Source: Candidatus Bathyarchaeota archaeon | GTDB lineage: Archaea > Thermoproteota > Bathyarchaeia > 40CM-2-53-6 | Length of the DNA stretch: 60,248 nt | Assembly (NCBI GenBank): GCA_005888635.1 | Contig: VBAW01000017.1 | Location: forward strand, 68,537 to 128,784 | Direction of reading: 5' to 3' | Shown: piece by piece, positions 17,236-26,113 of the stretch | How positions within the stretch are numbered: position 1 is the first letter of the stretch | How the letters are laid out: each line of letters starts with the position of its first letter | Translations under genes and position numbers: made by a program | The notes under the pieces: generated by a model | What the model saw: only the letters and a program-made list of their open reading frames with translations | Databases searched by the model: none | What the model was told of the DNA's origin: nothing

Positions 17236-18684
17236 TCATGCTACCTGTTCACGGACCTCTTGTTTCTGATTGACAACTACTCCAACTCCTCGACCTCTGA
17301 GAGCAGAGGGAACTATTGCTATCAGACTCATGATTGCCATAATCCAGAAGATGGTGTGCATTGGCGCAATGAAGAGGTCCATGCTCGGAGTGGCTCCCGA
17401 TGGGAGCTGTAATCCCGCGAATATTGCCTGCAGAACTTTGTTCGATATACTAGTCGCCAAGACGGCGAATGAGATTGAGAGGCTTAGAAGAGCTCCAGTA
17501 GTCACCAGGGTGGCAGACATTCCAGAAGCCACGCCCCTCCTAGTCACGGGGGCTGAACTCATGATAGAGCTGATGTTTGGTGCTACAAACATTCCCCCTC
17601 CAGCTCCTACGAGTATCATGAGGAGTGCAAGAACTGTGTAGGAGACGTTCGCAGGGATGAGCGCGAGCCCTATCAAGCCGGCTGTCGAGATTGAGAGTCC
17701 GGTTGTTGTGAAGAATCGAGGTCCATACTTGTCCGAGAGGTAGCCGCTTAAGGGTCCAAGGCTGACAAACGCCACCGCGAACGGTATCAGGGCAAGCCCA
17801 GCTTTGAAAGCGTCGTAGATCAGCACTCCTTGGAAGTATATTGTGAGGACTAGTGATACGCCGCTCCGGGCTATTGAAGCTAGGAAGTTGCTGAATATGC
17901 CTGCGGAGAAGGCGCGGATCTTAAACAGTGTCAAATCCATCAGGGGAGTGCGAGAGTGAAGTTCCACATACACGAAGCCGCCGACCATCAACAAACCAGC
18001 TCCCATCAGTGCCACATCAACGAGCGTGTATCCCGACAGTGCGCCAAGAGTGAGACCGACTAGGAACGCAGTTAGTCCGCCCGCAAACAGGACATTGCCC
18101 GGCAGATCGATTCTTTCATGACGGACAGTGCCCAGTTCCCGCAGCCTCTTGTACGCCCAGAAAGTTGCAAAGGCACCTATCGGAAGGTTGATCCAGAAGA
18201 TAGACTGCCAGCCTAAGGCCACGGTCAGAATTCCACCCAGTATGAGTCCTATGACGGAGCCGCTAATGCCCGCCACAAGGTTGACGCCGATCGCACGCCC
18301 GCGTTCATTTGGCGGAAATGCGTCTGTCAGAATTGCCGCGTTATTGGCCCAGATGAGAGCTGCACCTACTCCCTGAACGAGGCGGAAGAAGACCAGCATT
18401 CCACCGTTGACCGATAAACTGCAAAGGCCGGAGCCTATGGTGAAAACCGCGAAACCGAGATTGTAGAGCCGCACTTTGCCGTACATGTCTGCCAACCGGC
18501 CGAAGGCCAAGAGTAGGACAGCGGTCATGAGGATGTAGCCCATCAGGACCCAGAGGGCTTCGAACGCTGTAGCATTGAGGCTTCGGGTAATTGTTGGGAG
18601 AGCGATGAGGACGATGTTCCCGTCCAGCTGGGACATGAAAGCCCCGATCGTGGTATTGGTCAGAACAGTGTACTTGTACTGCAA
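17236..18684 (-). CDS. DHA2-type MFS exporter, 14 predicted TM segments
   Basis: The N-terminal motif FMSQLDGNIVLIALPTI is the DHA2 (EmrB/QacA) motif D1 and lies in helix 1. Motif A appears as GRLADMYGKVRLYNLG, and motif C-like GISGSVIGLILGGIL in helix 5. 482 residues with about 14 helices is the usual length. Such proteins export drugs or metabolites by proton antiport. Start TTG at 18684. No regulator or membrane-fusion partner adjoins it. Confidence 0.88.
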   Translation of the reverse strand: MQYKYTVLTNTTIGAFMSQLDGNIVLIALPTITRSLNATAFEALWVLMGYILMTAVLLLAFGRLADMYGKVRLYNLGFAVFTIGSGLCSLSVNGGMLVFFRLVQGVGAALIWANNAAILTDAFPPNERGRAIGVNLVAGISGSVIGLILGGILTVALGWQSIFWINLPIGAFATFWAYKRLRELGTVRHERIDLPGNVLFAGGLTAFLVGLTLGALSGYTLVDVALMGAGLLMVGGFVYVELHSRTPLMDLTLFKIRAFSAGIFSNFLASIARSGVSLVLTIYFQGVLIYDAFKAGLALIPFAVAFVSLGPLSGYLSDKYGPRFFTTTGLSISTAGLIGLALIPANVSYTVLALLMILVGAGGGMFVAPNISSIMSSAPVTRRGVASGMSATLVTTGALLSLSISFAVLATSISNKVLQAIFAGLQLPSGATPSMDLFIAPMHTIFWIMAIMSLIAIVPSALRGRGVGVVVNQKQEVREQVA

Positions 18685-18778
18685 CTTGTAGCCCCGAAGA
18701 TGGCTTAGCTTAGTTCGAAGACTTGTACTTGTAGGCCTTCTCTTTCAGACGGACTGCATAAGACTTGTTTCTGGAGTG

Positions 18779-18958
18779 CTAGGATGCTCTCTTGGCTCCG
18801 ATGTAGTAGTGTTCCTTCGCAACTTCTTGGAAGACCACAATCGTCTGATCCCTCGGAGCCTTGGCAATGCTCTCGACCGCATCAGTAATGGCCTTGGCTA
18901 GATCGTCCTTCTGCTGTTGAGTCCGCCCACCATACATCAAGACTTTGACTATTGGCAT
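18779..18958 (-). CDS. 4-oxalocrotonate tautomerase family protein
   Basis: A 59-residue product read directly from the sequence: MPIVKVLMYGGRTQQQK, then KDDLAKAITDAVESIA, ending HYYIGAKRAS. Family members use the N-terminal proline, exposed after Met removal, as general base; Pro2 is present here. The length matches the ~60-residue 4-OT subunit, which assembles as hexamers. The ATG is at 18958. The gene lies upstream of the exporter on the same strand with a 94-bp gap. Substrate unknown. Confidence 0.85.
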   Translation of the reverse strand: MPIVKVLMYGGRTQQQKDDLAKAITDAVESIAKAPRDQTIVVFQEVAKEHYYIGAKRAS

Positions 18959-19044
18959 AGTTCGACACCTGACCGGGTCCGGAAATGGAGTTGAAGAAAT
19001 TTACCTTCGCGGTACAAGCTGAATGATAGATGAGAATCGGTGTT

Positions 19045-19359
19045 CTAGTTTAGCTTCTGGATGAGCCGGGATGTTGCGGCGACCGTGACAATCGCGCCTA
19101 TTGCGACGCCGTCTAGATCGTTGATGAAAAATGCGAGAAGAGTAGTCGCTCCTCCCGCAACCATGTCTCGAAAGAGTCCTCTGTTTCGCGGAGACTTGTC
19201 GATAACGTCAGCGGCGAGGACGAGGAGTAGGGCGAGGAAGTACGCTGGTTGCTGGGAGATCGCTGAGGTCAGAAGGAAGAATATCGGCCATGCTGCGAAC
19301 TGACTGACAGGCAATAGGAAGGATCGTATTTCCGTCAGCCGTAGGGACAGGCCGCTCAT
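19045..19359 (-). CDS. Small membrane protein, unknown
   Basis: A 104-aa protein with about three hydrophobic helices (residues 20-35, 38-52 and 65-95) and ATG at 19359. On the minus strand a TATA-like TTTTTCTATAC lies about 30 bp upstream. No family recognised. Confidence 0.55.
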   Translation of the reverse strand: MSGLSLRLTEIRSFLLPVSQFAAWPIFFLLTSAISQQPAYFLALLLVLAADVIDKSPRNRGLFRDMVAGGATTLLAFFINDLDGVAIGAIVTVAATSRLIQKLN

Positions 19360-19476
19360 ACATTATAGGGGAGGTAGCCGTATAGAAAAAGCGACCCAAC
19401 TATTTCTACTACTTTTCGGTTTAATTTTTCCTACTGCGTCTCAGTCGAGACACGGCTCTGTCAAGACCCTTCAACA

Positions 19477-20244
19477 CTATTTCTCTAGGTTCCATGCGGA
19501 CTTGCTGTACTTGGTATCATAGAGCTCATTCGCTGTCGACAACTCAGTCTTCGTCAAAGTTCCCTCCTCCAATCGCACATTGTAAGAACTCTCTATTCCT
19601 CGAACCATTCCATCCCTCACATTCCTCGTCGTCACATCCTTCCCCAACTCATCACGAATCGTCGTGACTCTCTTCTGCACACTAGCAACATGCCTATCAG
19701 CGAGCTTCACCTGCGGAACATTCAAGACCCGTCCGAGAATCGACAGGTCAGAAGCCACTAGGACACAGCCGTGATGAAAGACGGTCCCCCATCTGATGCT
19801 CCCAGCAGCACCTGAAACCTTCTTCCCTTCGACCTGAATATCGTTGATCGGTTGAAACTCAGCGTTTACTCCGAGACCCCGCAATCCTTCGACGGCACCC
19901 TCCGAGAGTCTCTGAAAGACCAGCTGAAGATCCATATCCGGGACCAAGGGGTGACCCTTCCTCAATGAGATCGCGTAGTTCAGGTTGCCAGCATCATGAT
20001 AGACCGCCCCGCCCCCAGTAAACCGTCTAACCACCGTGGTCCCAGTCTCCTTACAAGCATCGAAATTGACCTCGAGCGGCGCCGACTGGAAGCATCCCAG
20101 AACTATCGTGTTTGAGTTATGCCAGAAACGAACAGTGTTCGGAGCCTTACCCTCACCCACCGCACGTGGAATAGCTTCCTCCACGCTCATGTTCATGAAC
20201 GGATCATCCCGGTATTCCAAGTCGACTAGTCGCCAAGTCTCCAT
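19477..20244 (-). CDS. lplA: Lipoate-protein ligase A, catalytic subunit of the split archaeal enzyme
   Basis: Activates lipoate with ATP and attaches it to lipoyl domains of 2-oxoacid dehydrogenase or glycine-cleavage proteins. Motifs: NSNTIVLGCFQ, VVRRFTGGGAVYHDAGNLNYA (RRxTGGGAVxHD, about residues 72-85) and VEGKKVSGAA with the catalytic Lys. At 255 aa it lacks the C-terminal accessory domain, which is encoded separately just upstream, as in Thermoplasma. ATG at 20244 overlaps the last base of the lplB stop. Confidence 0.92.
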   Translation of the reverse strand: METWRLVDLEYRDDPFMNMSVEEAIPRAVGEGKAPNTVRFWHNSNTIVLGCFQSAPLEVNFDACKETGTTVVRRFTGGGAVYHDAGNLNYAISLRKGHPLVPDMDLQLVFQRLSEGAVEGLRGLGVNAEFQPINDIQVEGKKVSGAAGSIRWGTVFHHGCVLVASDLSILGRVLNVPQVKLADRHVASVQKRVTTIRDELGKDVTTRNVRDGMVRGIESSYNVRLEEGTLTKTELSTANELYDTKYSKSAWNLEK

Positions 20245-20597
20245 TAGAACCCTGACTCCCCAGGTTTTGCGGCGAGTATTGCTTTGACAAAATCATCCGA
20301 CGTCACACCCAGACCTTGTGCGCCGGTTCCACGGAAGAAACGATCAACCAGAAGTTTCAACTCCTCTTCCTTCAACGGAACATCCTCCAACATCATCTCG
20401 AGCTTCGCGAGACTGTCTTCCGGAATCAGGAAGAAATCTCCAGAGATTTTCGCGGACTCGATTCGTCCTCCCGTTTCTCTCAATCGGACTCTTAGCAACT
20501 TTCCTCCCGGAGCCTTGTAATCTGCTGAAAGCAAGGTCCTCCCGCCGTTGGTCATTGCGCTATTCCTATCTCCATTAGTCTCGACCTTGGTAGTCAT
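20244..20597 (-). CDS. lplB: Lipoate-protein ligase accessory subunit LplB
   Basis: Matches the C-terminal accessory domain of lipoate ligases: ADYKAPGGKLLRVRLRETGGRI, then ISGDFFLIPED and LVDRFFRGTGAQGLGVTSDDFVKAI near the C-terminus. In archaea this domain is a separate protein required by LplA. I take ATG 20597 as start; a TTG lies one codon earlier. The gene directly precedes lplA with a 1-bp overlap, consistent with a complex made from one mRNA. Confidence 0.88.
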   Translation of the reverse strand: MTTKVETNGDRNSAMTNGGRTLLSADYKAPGGKLLRVRLRETGGRIESAKISGDFFLIPEDSLAKLEMMLEDVPLKEEELKLLVDRFFRGTGAQGLGVTSDDFVKAILAAKPGESGF

Positions 20598-20601
20598 CAA
20601 A

Positions 20602-21168
20602 CTAGTTAGCTGTGAATCGTTTCATTTGCCCTTTCACGATCCTAAGGCCGGTCTGAAGATTTCCCTTGCCAAAGAGACCGGTGAGCACCTCGTTTCCGTT
20701 ACCAGGAGCTCTTGGGAGACCCTCAATAATTTCCCTCATTTGTGAGAATAGCTTGTGGTAGTGTTCTAGCTTGTGTTTCTTTCTATCTGATAGTTGCCAA
20801 TAGAACCTAGTACAAACGGTCTCCCTGTCTCCCCCGTCTCCGTCGTCGATGACCGCTTGCGCTTCAACGGTGAAATCTCTATTCTTCTTCCGAAGACCAA
20901 GGTATAGCGCGAAGGCCACGTTCGACGGCGGAGAGAATGCGAGGTATCCGCTCTCGTGACGATTGACTTTCCAGCGAGGATTCGTTGGATGTCCCCCGCT
21001 ACAAGATGAAAATGTCCGGTATCCTTTATTGTTCAGCAATGAGACAATTTCCCTGATCGCCGGGTCTATTCGATGGATATTTCGTCCGTCCCGAAGGCTC
21101 TTCCAGTTCGACCGTTCCAGCTCCCCCAACCTCTTCGAGTGAGCGCGAGGAAGAAAATCGTCACTCAT
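20602..21168 (-). CDS. TYW3-like/unknown protein with an SSCSGG motif
   Basis: 188 residues from ATG 21168. The segment IDPAIREIVSLLNNKGYRTFSSCSGGHP (positions about 37-64, shown in part) resembles the substrate/SAM region of Tyw3-type wybutosine enzymes (DPxI..LV..LN....T.SSCSGR), but the rest does not clearly follow that family. It immediately precedes lplB on the same strand (gap 4 bp), so it may be in that operon. Function not assigned. Confidence 0.6.
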   Translation of the reverse strand: MSDDFLPRAHSKRLGELERSNWKSLRDGRNIHRIDPAIREIVSLLNNKGYRTFSSCSGGHPTNPRWKVNRHESGYLAFSPPSNVAFALYLGLRKKNRDFTVEAQAVIDDGDGGDRETVCTRFYWQLSDRKKHKLEHYHKLFSQMREIIEGLPRAPGNGNEVLTGLFGKGNLQTGLRIVKGQMKRFTAN

Positions 21169-21179
21169 TTCTCTCGACT

Positions 21180-21764
21180 TTACAAGCGTATCCAGCGGAA
21201 GACTGACTCGTCAAAAACATAACTCTGGTTCTGATCGGCTGAAGCGAACCCCTTGAACTCGTGCCACCTATCAGACTTCTTGTCGTAGACTGCCTCGACC
21301 AGTTCCAGCGGCTTATCCATCGTCTCGGGACGCAGCATCTGACCCAGAATCCCCGTAAGGTGCCCGATCTGGTCTAGGGCAGAGCTCAACTCTTTCTCCT
21401 CAAGAACTCCAGACTTGAATACCAGTTTATTCTTCTCTCCTAGGAAACTCAAGGTAACCGCAGCGCCGGCTTTTCCTCTTCGATATCTGACCTGTCTCAG
21501 TAGCTCTTTGAGTTCACGCCAGTTTTCCCGTAGAACATCTGTAAAGACCGTCGTAACGTAGGGATAGTGGAATGTTATGTTGACTCGAGTGGCCAAATCC
21601 TCGTCCAAGAGTTCAGCATAAGACGGATGTTCAAGCCGGAATCCCTTCCGAAGGATCCTATAGAGGACCTCGTGCTCGAACGGCGACAATTCGCCCTCGA
21701 CCAAGACCTCAGCAAGAGGCTTCTCTGGGACAGTTACAGCCTCGCGAGTACTCAAGCTAGGCAT
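21180..21764 (-). CDS. Conserved-type hypothetical protein
   Basis: 194 aa, ATG at 21764, soluble, alpha/beta. It shows LSPFEHEVLYRILRKGFRLEHPS and a C-terminal YDKKSDRWHEFKGFASAD segment; no catalytic motif is evident. It leads the run of same-strand genes down to lplA (gap of 11 bp), so lipoate-related or translation-related co-expression is possible. Divergent from the CoA transferase. Confidence 0.55.
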   Translation of the reverse strand: MPSLSTREAVTVPEKPLAEVLVEGELSPFEHEVLYRILRKGFRLEHPSYAELLDEDLATRVNITFHYPYVTTVFTDVLRENWRELKELLRQVRYRRGKAGAAVTLSFLGEKNKLVFKSGVLEEKELSSALDQIGHLTGILGQMLRPETMDKPLELVEAVYDKKSDRWHEFKGFASADQNQSYVFDESVFRWIRL

Positions 21765-21791
21765 TAAGTGGTTAGAGTCTGAGATAAGCGC

Positions 21792-22967
21792 ATGGCTCTA
21801 CCACTCCAGGGTCTACGCGTAATAGATCTGACCCAAGACTTCGCGGGACCCTTCTGCACCATGATACTGTCAGGCCTAGGCGCGGAAGTCATCAAAGTTG
21901 AGAAGCCGGTGTCCGGGGACGAGACTCGTGCCTGGGGGCCACCCTTCGTCAGGGGTCTCAGCTATTATTTTCTCAGCCTCAATCGTGGAAAAAGGAGCAT
22001 CACGCTTGACCTCAAGACTTCTGCGGCCCAGAAGGTAATCCGGCAACTTGTACAGGATTCTGATATTCTGGTCGAGAGCTTCCGTCCCGGCACACTATCC
22101 AGGTACAACCTTGACTATCCCAGGCTCCGGAGAGTGAACAAGGCCCTCGTGTACTGTTCTATCTCAGGATTCGGACAAACAGGTCCCTATCGTGATCGCC
22201 CTGGATATGACATCGTGGCGTTTGCGATGAGCGGGATCATGAGCACAACCGGCGAGGAAGGTCGTCCATCGATCAGAGTTAGCATCCCAGCTGCAGATAT
22301 CGCAGCAGGCCACTACGCATCAACGGCAATCCTCGCCTGTCTCTCCCGCCGGCTTGTGACGGGAAGAGGAGACTACATCGACATCTCACTCTACGACTCA
22401 ATCGTTTCCTGGCTCAGCTATCTGGCGACCTACTATTTCGCGACCGGAAAAGAACCCAAGAGAATGGGTTCGGCCCATCCCAGCATTGTACCGTACCAAG
22501 CCTTCATGTGCAAAGACAGGGAGATCATAATTGCGGTGGGCAATGACCAACAATTTCAAAGACTCTGCCAGAGCCTCGGACTAGAGAAGCTCTCAGAAGA
22601 GAGACGGTTCAACACTAATCCTCAACGAGTCCGAAACAGATGGCAACTAATCTCGATACTATCGCTGCGTTTGAGGGAACACAGCGCAGCATACTGGAAC
22701 AAGCTCTTCAATCAGAACCGAATCCCCTCAGCACCCGTCTACAAGATCGGCGATGTTGCCAGGGATCCCCAAGTCAAACATCGTGGTCTCTTCAGGAAAA
22801 TGAAATCCGGAATCCCGCAAATGACCTCGCCCATCAAGCTATTCAAACAAGAGAAACGTCTCTCGAGTTCCGCTCCCACGCTGGGGCATGACACTACCCA
22901 AGTTCTCCGAGAACTCGGCTACTCTAAATATGCAATAAACAGAATCACAAGGAACAGAGCTGGTTAA
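21792..22967 (+). CDS. CaiB/BaiF (family III) CoA transferase
   Basis: Moves CoA between carboxylic acids through an aspartyl-CoA anhydride. Family III features: LQGLRVIDLTQDFAGPFCT at the N-terminus, LSGLGAEVIKVEKP, LNRGKRSITLDLK, ISGFGQTGPYRDRPGYDIVAFAMSG (shown by its core; catalytic Asp in PGYD, about residue 143) and GDYIDISLYDS. Length 391 aa is normal. The acceptor and donor acids are not readable. ATG at 21792; together with the acyl-CoA dehydrogenase at 33-34 kb it hints at acid catabolism. Confidence 0.92.
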   Translation: MALPLQGLRVIDLTQDFAGPFCTMILSGLGAEVIKVEKPVSGDETRAWGPPFVRGLSYYFLSLNRGKRSITLDLKTSAAQKVIRQLVQDSDILVESFRPGTLSRYNLDYPRLRRVNKALVYCSISGFGQTGPYRDRPGYDIVAFAMSGIMSTTGEEGRPSIRVSIPAADIAAGHYASTAILACLSRRLVTGRGDYIDISLYDSIVSWLSYLATYYFATGKEPKRMGSAHPSIVPYQAFMCKDREIIIAVGNDQQFQRLCQSLGLEKLSEERRFNTNPQRVRNRWQLISILSLRLREHSAAYWNKLFNQNRIPSAPVYKIGDVARDPQVKHRGLFRKMKSGIPQMTSPIKLFKQEKRLSSSAPTLGHDTTQVLRELGYSKYAINRITRNRAG

Positions 22968-22983
22968 TTCCAGCTGTAGCTTT

Positions 22984-23754
22984 TCAATGCGCGAACGCTG
23001 CCTTAGCAGGTGTCCGAAAGGAAGTCAATTCGACTCCCCTGAGACGACTCCCAATCTTCGCAATGACTCCCGGCGCGTCAGTGTCGAACTTGCAAACAAG
23101 ACACTGCACTAACAGTGATAGTGTCTCGATTTTGATGACGTCCAATCCGAGATTTGCCGACTTCACTGTTTTCTCAGCATAGTCCCTATCGATGCCAGCA
23201 GCGATCACTCGGTCGAAGAGCAACTTCCTCCACCATATGAACAGGTCTCGGCTCTTGTCAGCCAGTTCGACAGTGACGTTCTCTCCCTGAAGCTGCGTAA
23301 CAATGACATCGACTGGAAAATAATCCAAGAGGCCATTCTCTTGCAGAATCTCTCTTGATGATTTCAGGGCACCATCTGATAGTTGAGCCCTCATCCTGTG
23401 CAGGGGATAGAGCGCATCCTTCCGCGTGGGCTGAAGGATTCCTATGTCGACGTAGACACCGAAACCTACCCTCCCCGATCCCGTGATGAATCCCCTGCGA
23501 ACGTCCCAGCGCTCCACCTTCGAACGGAGCACAGGTGCTTCCCCAAACTTTTCCTTTAGAAGGTTGAGGAATGTCTCTGCGTCGTCTCCCCGAGCTCGGA
23601 CCTGCAACCATTGTTGTGGAGCAGCGATTTCCCAGTCGACCCTTAGACCCTGGGCCTCTCTCGATAGAACATTCCAGACCGGCTTAGGTCCACGATTCAG
23701 AACGGGTTCAGGGATTTTCTCAGCCAGGGTGGCTGTCAGCCAACCCTCAGCCAA
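22984..23754 (-). CDS. DUF2110-family archaeal protein
   Basis: A 256-aa protein that fits the archaeal DUF2110 family: LRVDWEIAAPQQWLQVRARGDDAETFLNLLKEKFG (shown in part) and RGFITGSGRVGFGVYVDIGI, then a C-terminal domain with LVCKFDTDAPGVIAKIGSRLRG. The family is usually encoded beside TFE in archaea, exactly the arrangement here (19 bp downstream of tfe). Its biochemical role is unknown; a link to transcription is inferred from synteny. Start chosen: first start codon of the frame at 23754. Confidence 0.78.
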   Translation of the reverse strand: MAEGWLTATLAEKIPEPVLNRGPKPVWNVLSREAQGLRVDWEIAAPQQWLQVRARGDDAETFLNLLKEKFGEAPVLRSKVERWDVRRGFITGSGRVGFGVYVDIGILQPTRKDALYPLHRMRAQLSDGALKSSREILQENGLLDYFPVDVIVTQLQGENVTVELADKSRDLFIWWRKLLFDRVIAAGIDRDYAEKTVKSANLGLDVIKIETLSLLVQCLVCKFDTDAPGVIAKIGSRLRGVELTSFRTPAKAAFAH

Positions 23755-23773
23755 GACTATTCTTCTCTAAGGA

Positions 23774-24310
23774 TCAGACTTTCCCGGTAACGAAGGCTGC
23801 AGGGCGATCGGAGAGCTCCGACTCAAGCTTGCGCGAAAGATCCTCTAGCAACTGTATGGTCTTACGGTTATCATCGCTCACCATCTGCCCGTTACAACCG
23901 CTACATCTGAAAGCGGACTCCATCGCGTCCTCAAACGTCACACGCACGTTCAAGCATTCTTTGCACATGAAGAAACTATGACCCTTCTCAAATTCCAGCC
24001 TTGTCCGAAGGGTCTCCAGAGCCTTCTTCTTCCGGCTCCGGACAAACGCGTCCAACTGGTCTGGCTGGAGCTTCCAGTGATAGATGAACCATCCAGTCTT
24101 CTCATCCCTCGACCGCTGGCACGTCACCAGAGCATGGTCGTAGAGCTTGTAGAGAACCTTCCGAGCCGTGTTCAGCCGGACGTTAGCCTGGGTCGCAATA
24201 ACATCGTCAGTGGTTGTCCCAGCTTGGGCAAGCGCCTTAACCACGCTGATGGCTTCCTCTCCGCCAAAGAAGCTGGCTAAACGAGCAAGATCATCGTGAT
24301 GATTCCCCAT
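23774..24310 (-). CDS. tfe: Transcription factor E (TFE alpha)
   Basis: The archaeal TFIIE-alpha homologue assists promoter melting by RNA polymerase. The N-terminal extended winged helix covers residues ~10-75 (SVVKALAQAGTTTDDVIA, NTARKVLYKLYDHALV). A coiled linker is followed by a zinc ribbon (FMCKECLNVRVTF ... FRCSGCNGQM) with four cysteines. The 178-aa length is typical. ATG at 24310. Divergent from trm56 over a 64-bp shared promoter region and followed by DUF2110, the common archaeal arrangement. Confidence 0.95.
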   Translation of the reverse strand: MGNHHDDLARLASFFGGEEAISVVKALAQAGTTTDDVIATQANVRLNTARKVLYKLYDHALVTCQRSRDEKTGWFIYHWKLQPDQLDAFVRSRKKKALETLRTRLEFEKGHSFFMCKECLNVRVTFEDAMESAFRCSGCNGQMVSDDNRKTIQLLEDLSRKLESELSDRPAAFVTGKV

Positions 24311-24374
24311 AATCTCTGATACCCCTCGCCACCCTATATTGTGCGCTTCTCCAATTTAATGTATTACCCTAACA

Positions 24375-24926
24375 ATGAACTCGCCAACATTGGCGAGAAT
24401 ATTCATTCTCCGGATAGGCCACCGGGTCTTCAGAGACTCACGAGTGACCACCCACGTCTGTCTAACCGCCCGCGCTCTAGGCGCTGACGGAGTAATCATA
24501 GCGGACCGTGAGGACAAGGTTGTGGAATCCACAATCCGAGATGTGACAAACAGGTTCGGGGGACCCTTCGAGGTCGAGAGCGGAAAACCATGGAAACATG
24601 CTGTCCGAGACTGGAGAGCCATGGGAGGACGAATAGTCCATCTGACAGCGTATGGACTACCACTGCCGAAAAAGCTCTCAGAAATACATGACGCCGACGC
24701 AGATCTTCTCGTCATTGTAGGGTCAGAAAAGATGCCTGGAGAGATCTTCAAAATCGCTGACTGGAACATATCAGTTACCAACCAGCCCATGAGTGAAGTG
24801 GCCGCGTTAGCTATTTTCTTGGACTGGTTCAGGCAGCATCGTGAGTTCGACCGCGAGTTTTCCAAGGCTCAGGTCCAGATCGTTCCCTCAAAAAGTGGAA
24901 AAGAGATTCAACAACTCCCCAGGTGA
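24375..24926 (+). CDS. trm56: tRNA (cytidine(56)-2'-O)-methyltransferase Trm56
   Basis: A SPOUT-fold enzyme specific to archaea that 2'-O-methylates C56 in the T loop of tRNA using SAM. Signatures: IFILRIGHRVFRDSRVTTHVCLTARALGADG at the N-terminus (shown for residues ~9-38), VHLTAYGLPL, LLVIVGSEKMP (SAM knot) and NISVTNQPMSEVAALAIFLD. Length 183 aa fits. ATG at 24375; divergent from tfe. Confidence 0.95.
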   Translation: MNSPTLARIFILRIGHRVFRDSRVTTHVCLTARALGADGVIIADREDKVVESTIRDVTNRFGGPFEVESGKPWKHAVRDWRAMGGRIVHLTAYGLPLPKKLSEIHDADADLLVIVGSEKMPGEIFKIADWNISVTNQPMSEVAALAIFLDWFRQHREFDREFSKAQVQIVPSKSGKEIQQLPR

Positions 24927-25002
24927 ATATGGTTTGTATGAGATTACGAGAGCTATGGCGCCTAAGACGCCTGCTACGATGATGGGAAACGAGCCATCTT
25001 CA

Positions 25003-25506
25003 CTACGCCTCAATGTTCTCCTTGTGCTTCACCAAGGCCACATCGCCCAACGTGACTACAGGAGACGGCGAAGCTTTGCGAGGGGGAGAAGGAACCTCAA
25101 GCTCTTCCCGTGGAACAAGCAATCTGACCCTGAGAATATGTTCCAATTCCTTCGAGAGTCTCATAGTCGGCAGCATCTTGCCAATCTCGATCTTCTGAAT
25201 AACCGTCAGCTTCTCCTTCGCTTTGAAAGCTAGATCATGTTGAGAGATGCCAAGCTTCTCCCTTCCCTCTTTAATGACTCGGGAATATTCCTCGATAAGA
25301 TCAGACTCCTCAACCGCTTTCGGCAGCCTCTCGATCGGTGCATGCGTATGCGAAGGCGCTATCACCGGGCGACGGGACCTATCAGAAAAACTGGGGAGTC
25401 TAGTGCCAATACTCGAACATTGCTGGCATACGATGAGGGTTGCTCCTTCCACCAGTGACCTTCCAGGCTTGCCCACGATCTCGTGTCCACAAATCTCACA
25501 GAACAA
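25003..25506 (-). CDS. MBF1-like multiprotein bridging factor (zinc ribbon + HTH)
   Basis: Archaeal MBF1 architecture: N-terminal zinc ribbon (FCEICGHEI ... IVCQQCSSIG, residues 2-33), a linker rich in Pro and His, then a Cro-type HTH (YSRVIKEGREKLGISQHDLAFKAKEK, with VIQKIEIGKMLPT). MBF1 links transcription activators or ribosomes in archaea and eukaryotes. Length 167 aa. The start is TTG 25506, just after a stop 18 bp upstream. Convergent with trm56. Confidence 0.9.
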   Translation of the reverse strand: MFCEICGHEIVGKPGRSLVEGATLIVCQQCSSIGTRLPSFSDRSRRPVIAPSHTHAPIERLPKAVEESDLIEEYSRVIKEGREKLGISQHDLAFKAKEKLTVIQKIEIGKMLPTMRLSKELEHILRVRLLVPREELEVPSPPRKASPSPVVTLGDVALVKHKENIEA

Positions 25507-25579
25507 GGGTTCAGGATACCTCTAGGCGAGAACGTTAGAAATAGCTACTCAGGATGCTTATGTAGGTATCGGATTTACA

Positions 25580-26065
25580 ATGCCCCTCCAGCCTGTAAAG
25601 CCCCGGCTTCACGAGCTGAGAAGAGTCAGAGTCGTGGCCAATTACCAGTTTGGTAAGGGCGCGAGCAAAGCCTTTCCCAAAACCCTCTTGATAACACGAT
25701 CCCCCAATACTCACAGAATTCGACACATCTACAACAACACCGAGCTGTTGGCAACCTATCGCCCGAAGGATGGATTGCTTGCACTATCGATCCCCGGGGG
25801 GCAAGCTCTACGCGGTACCTTCAAATCACCGAGGCTAAGGGTCGAGGTCGTCCCAGGGGTTGAGGAGTTCATCAAGAATGGGGGCAATGTGTTCTGCAAA
25901 CATGTTCAGCACGTGGACCCAGAACTGCGCCCAGCAGAGGAAGTTCTCGTGGTTGATGGGAGGGATCGTTTGTTGGCGGTTGGCAGAAGCTTCTTCAATG
26001 CTGAAGAAATGCTCAGTTTCAAAATTGGCGTAGCGGTAAAAGTCCGACATGGAGTTGAAAGCTGA
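25580..26065 (+). CDS. PUA-domain RNA-binding protein
   Basis: 161 aa. An N-terminal alpha/beta region (LHELRRVRVVANYQFGKGASKAF) is followed by a C-terminal PUA domain (VEEFIKNGGNVFCKHVQHVDPELRPAEEVLVVDG, shown for its core, then LLAVGRS). It resembles the archaeal stand-alone PUA protein next to NAC, as here. PUA domains bind tRNA or rRNA. ATG at 25580; the NAC gene follows 48 bp downstream, probably in one transcript. Confidence 0.85.
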   Translation: MPLQPVKPRLHELRRVRVVANYQFGKGASKAFPKTLLITRSPNTHRIRHIYNNTELLATYRPKDGLLALSIPGGQALRGTFKSPRLRVEVVPGVEEFIKNGGNVFCKHVQHVDPELRPAEEVLVVDGRDRLLAVGRSFFNAEEMLSFKIGVAVKVRHGVES

Positions 26066-26113
26066 TAGACTTTAACAATCAGCAACCCGCCAAAGACGGT
26101 TGAAAGTTCCACC

